Positions 61,502 to 64,000 of a stretch of 64,000 nt of DNA are shown here, piece by piece. Below the pieces are notes generated by a model. It did not search any database and was not told where the DNA came from. It worked only from the letters and a program-made list of their open reading frames with translations. The stretch spans positions 126,721-190,720 of the forward strand of contig NZ_KL647041.1 in the NCBI RefSeq assembly GCF_000725495.1, in the 5' to 3' direction. The stretch comes from Streptomyces aureus. Its GTDB lineage: Bacteria; Actinomycetota; Actinomycetes; Streptomycetales; Streptomycetaceae. The position numbers and the translations under genes were made by a program. Position 1 is the first letter of the stretch. Each line of letters starts with the position of its first letter.

Positions 61502-63025
61502 TCAGTCGGTGCGGTCCTCCAGTACCGGGAAGCGGCGCGGGGCGAGGAACAGCAGGACCAGGAAGGCCAGGGCTGCCGCGAAGGAGGCGCCCAGGTAGAC
61601 GGCGTGTACCGCGTCGGCCACCGCGCCTCGCAACTGGCCGGCCGGAGCGCCCGAGTTCAGGGCGCGGGTCACCGCGTCGAGGTCCCCGGCTCCGCCCAGG
61701 CGAGCCGCCAGCACCCCGTTGGCGACCGCGCCGAACAGGGCGGCTCCCAGGGTCTGGCCGGTCTGGCGGCAGAACAGGACGGAGGCGGTGGTCGTCCCGC
61801 GCTCGGCCCAGCCGACCGTGGACTGCACGCCGATGATCAGGGGGAGCTGGAACAGTCCGAGCGCGCCGCCCAGCAGCAGCATGAGGAGGGCGGGCTGCCA
61901 CGCTTGGCCCGGGACGGGCAGGAACGGGAAGGCGAGCAGGAGCAGGGCCGCGGTGCCGATGCCGAGCAGGGCGGTGTTCCGGAAGCCGATGCGGCGGTAG
62001 ACGTGCTGGCTGAGGGCCGCGGACAGCGGCCAGCTCAACGTCCAGACGGAGAGCACGAATCCGGCGGCGACCGGGGCGAGGCCCAGGACCGCCTGTGCGT
62101 AGGTGGGCAGGAAGACCGTCGGCGCGACCATGAGCAGCCCGAGGGCCCCGAGCGCCAGGTTCACCGCGGCGATGGTCCGGCGGCGCCACACCCAGCCCGG
62201 GATGACCGGTTCGGCCGCCCGCCGCTCCACGGCTATGACGACCGCGACCAGGCACGCCCCCGTGGCGAACAGGGCGACCGAGGGGGCCGAGAGCCAGTCC
62301 CAGGCCACACCGCCCTGCACCAGCGCGGTCAGCAGGACACCGCCGCAGGCGAAGATCGCGAGGGCGCCCGCCCAGTCGATCCGGGGCCGCCGGTCCGGTG
62401 CGGCCCGCTCGGGCTCGCGCAGATGACGGGCGATCAGCCACAGCGCGAGGGCGCCCACCGGAAGGTTGACGAGGAAGATCCACCGCCAGTTCGCGTACGC
62501 CGCGAGGACTCCGCCCAGAGCGGGACCCGCGACGGCCGAGGTCGCCCACACGGTGGACAGCTTGGCCTGGATCTTCGGGCGTTCCCTGAGCGGGTACAGA
62601 TCGGCGGCCAGGGTCTGCACGGTGCCCTGGAGCGCGCCGCCGCCCAGGCCCTGGACGACGCGGAAGGCGATGAGCGCGGCCATGTTCCAGGCGGTGGCGC
62701 AGAGCAGCGAGCCGAGGAGGAAGAGCGCGGCGCCCGCCACGAGGACCGGCTTGCGGCCGAAGGTGTCGGAGAGCTTGCCGTACACGGGGAGCGTGACCGT
62801 GACGGCCAGCAGATAGCCCGAGAACAGCCAGGAGAAGACGGAGAACCCGCCCAGGTCGCCGACGATCTGCGGGACCGCGGTGGACACGACGGTGGAGTCG
62901 AGCGCGGCGAGCGCCATCGCCAGCATCAGCGAGGCCACGACCGCGCGCCGCCGCCGGGTCTCGGCCCGGTCCGGGCGGACGGCGTGCTGCTGTACGACCG
63001 GAGTCCCGGTGTCCCCCTCGCCCAC
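61502..63025 (-). CDS. MFS multidrug efflux transporter (DHA2/EmrB-QacA type)
   Basis: This 507-residue protein has about 14 helices and the DHA2 marks: motif C-like and D1 regions near the N terminus (ALDSTVVSTAVPQIVGDLGGFSVFSWLFSGYLL), motif A GKLSDTFGRKPVLV and GPALGGVLAAY. The substrate is unknown; drugs or toxic metabolites are likely. The GTG at 63025 follows AAGGAATTCC; an upstream in-frame start would add 15 residues. No TetR-type regulator adjoins it, so its control may lie in the divergent gap. Confidence 0.88.
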   Translation of the reverse strand: MGEGDTGTPVVQQHAVRPDRAETRRRRAVVASLMLAMALAALDSTVVSTAVPQIVGDLGGFSVFSWLFSGYLLAVTVTLPVYGKLSDTFGRKPVLVAGAALFLLGSLLCATAWNMAALIAFRVVQGLGGGALQGTVQTLAADLYPLRERPKIQAKLSTVWATSAVAGPALGGVLAAYANWRWIFLVNLPVGALALWLIARHLREPERAAPDRRPRIDWAGALAIFACGGVLLTALVQGGVAWDWLSAPSVALFATGACLVAVVIAVERRAAEPVIPGWVWRRRTIAAVNLALGALGLLMVAPTVFLPTYAQAVLGLAPVAAGFVLSVWTLSWPLSAALSQHVYRRIGFRNTALLGIGTAALLLLAFPFLPVPGQAWQPALLMLLLGGALGLFQLPLIIGVQSTVGWAERGTTTASVLFCRQTGQTLGAALFGAVANGVLAARLGGAGDLDAVTRALNSGAPAGQLRGAVADAVHAVYLGASFAAALAFLVLLFLAPRRFPVLEDRTD

Positions 63026-63476
63026 GGAATTCCTTCCCCCTGCACCTATCCGCCGGGACCAGCTTCCCACTTGAGCCTCACGTGGGGGGAGGGCGCAGGC
63101 TGAGCGGGCCTGGGGGTGGACTCGACCCCGAGTGCCGGTCCACCGGTGGGTGGAGAACCCCTAGGGGGATCTCCGCACCAGGGGTCGGGGAGGGTTCGTC
63201 CCGTCGGAGGAGGAGACGGGCCGAAGCCGTTCTTAACCTGGTCTTACGTCGTCGGGAGCGCGTTCGGGTCGTACGGACCGCACCCACGGGGGTGGGGTTT
63301 TCCCCAGCAGAAGACGGGGCCGTGCACCAGCGCGTCCCACCCCCTCGCGGCACAAGACTTGAGGACGTGGCCGGGACACCGCGCCGCAACGGCGTGGACC
63401 TCGTGGTCCGTCGCACCCGCTCGCAGACTTTCGCAGCCCGGCAGGTCCCCCTGCCGGCCGACTTAGGAGACATACC
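63026..63476. promoter_or_regulatory. Divergent control region of MFS and ABC transporter genes
   Basis: The 451-bp gap has a dyad at 63152-63174: CCCCTAGGGG (63158-63167) is a perfect palindrome flanked by GGAGA and TCTCC, suggesting an operator. AGGAGA just before the GTG at 63477 is the ribosome binding site. The ABC gene promoter was not identified. Confidence 0.4.
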
Positions 63477-64000
63477 GTGACATCGGCTGTAAGCATTCCC
63501 AGGCACGAGGGCACTGGAGGGCGTACGGCCGTCGCCGCGCGGGCGCGACAGGTCGTCAAGGCGTACGGGTCCGGGGAGACCCGCGTCGTCGCCCTCGACC
63601 AGGTCGACGTGGACATCGCGCGGGGCCGGTTCACCGCGATCATGGGCCCCTCCGGGTCCGGCAAGTCCACCCTGATGCACTGCCTCGCCGGGCTCGACAC
63701 CGTCACCTCCGGCCAGATCTTCCTCGACGAGACCGAGATCACCGGCCTCAAGGACAAGAAGCTGACGCAGCTGCGCCGGGACCGGATCGGCTTCATCTTC
63801 CAGGCTTTCAACCTGCTGCCGACGCTCAACGCCCTCGAGAACATCACGCTCCCGATGGACATCGCGGGCCGCAAGCCCGACCGGGCCTGGCTGAACCAGG
63901 TCGTGGAGACCGTCGGACTCAAGGACCGCCTCAAGCACCGCCCGACCCAGCTCTCCGGCGGCCAGCAGCAGCGTGTCGCCGTGGCCCGGGCGCTCGCGGC
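63477..64000 (+). CDS. ABC transporter ATP-binding protein, MacB/LolD type (3' end cut by window)
   Basis: The visible 174 residues start VTSAVSIPRHEG, with the ABC core from about residue 22: QVVKAYGSGETRVVALDQVDVDIARG, Walker A GPSGSGKST (about 59-67), the Q-loop IFQAFNLLP and the signature LSGGQQQRVAVARAL near the window end. This is the MacB/LolD subgroup, which partners with an FtsX-type permease that should follow outside the window. GTG 63477 has AGGAGA upstream. It is complete only to base 64000. Confidence 0.88.
   Translation, partial: MTSAVSIPRHEGTGGRTAVAARARQVVKAYGSGETRVVALDQVDVDIARGRFTAIMGPSGSGKSTLMHCLAGLDTVTSGQIFLDETEITGLKDKKLTQLRRDRIGFIFQAFNLLPTLNALENITLPMDIAGRKPDRAWLNQVVETVGLKDRLKHRPTQLSGGQQQRVAVARALA

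Overview
The window looks like chromosomal core DNA of a Streptomyces species. The base composition is very GC-rich, many starts are GTG, and sporulation and actinobacterial markers are present (an SsgA-like protein, an Rpf-type cell-wall hydrolase, protein O-mannosyltransferase, the galT-galE-galK operon, and a coiled-coil DivIVA-like protein). From memory, the marker order (ABC ATPase, SUKH proteins, glmU-prs-rplY-pth, ppc, gal operon, ispE-rsmA, rpfC, pmt, two penicillin-binding proteins, ssgE, cobalt/nickel transporter) resembles the SCO3110-SCO3161 interval of S. coelicolor. That is recollection, not a search. High GC keeps antisense frames open for long stretches, and these were discarded.

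Layout. 1-8.3 kb: the end of an MMPL transporter, an ssgE-like gene, a three-gene ECF-type cobalt/nickel uptake operon with a probable Nur (nickel) box, then ohrR and ohr (organic peroxide defence), a serine hydrolase, a YbaK-like editing domain and a DUF4253 protein. 8.3-13.7 kb, reverse strand: two tandem penicillin-binding transpeptidases and the protein mannosyltransferase. 13.8-23 kb, forward strand: rsmI, a zinc-ribbon gene behind a strongly folded leader, tatD, rpfC, a 750-bp repeat field, rsmA, ispE and an ABC-F protein. 23-31 kb: two paralogous surface beta-propeller proteins, an atypical LuxR regulator without a phospho-acceptor Asp, a 3-hydroxyisobutyrate-dehydrogenase-like enzyme and an M48 protease. 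31-36.4 kb: a sodium/sugar symporter with a small membrane protein, divergent from galTEK. 36.4-41.5 kb: an acetyltransferase, a LuxR response regulator, a MarR regulator divergent from tam and a VOC gene, and a desaturase with a coupled TetR. 41.8-50.5 kb: ppc, then pth, rplY, prs, glmU, tRNA-Gln(UUG) and an HTH/LAGLIDADG-like gene only 11 nt upstream of the tRNA. 50.6-57.5 kb: an orphan sensor kinase, then a cluster of toxin-type deaminase and HNH-like domains with SUKH/YrhB immunity-type domains. 57.8-64 kb: the coiled-coil protein, an acetate-type symporter with its DUF485 partner, a drug-efflux MFS gene and the start of a MacB-type ABC ATPase.

Two things deserve the most attention. (1) The divergent cluster at 52.5-57.5 kb combines polymorphic-toxin catalytic folds (YwqJ-type deaminase, WHH-like HNH, a second deaminase) with SUKH-1, SUKH-3, SUKH-4 and YrhB modules. 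Some are fused in one polypeptide, and no secretion signal is evident. (2) Two 99-bp elements (51964-52062 and 61220-61318), 97/99 identical, sit in intergenic DNA 9.3 kb apart. Each can fold into a stem of about 29 bp with a 25-nt loop, and each is followed by related repeat units. Other notable signals are the Nur box and apparently leaderless start of the metal transporter, the multi-hairpin leader of the zinc-ribbon gene, and the tRNA-linked LAGLIDADG-like gene.
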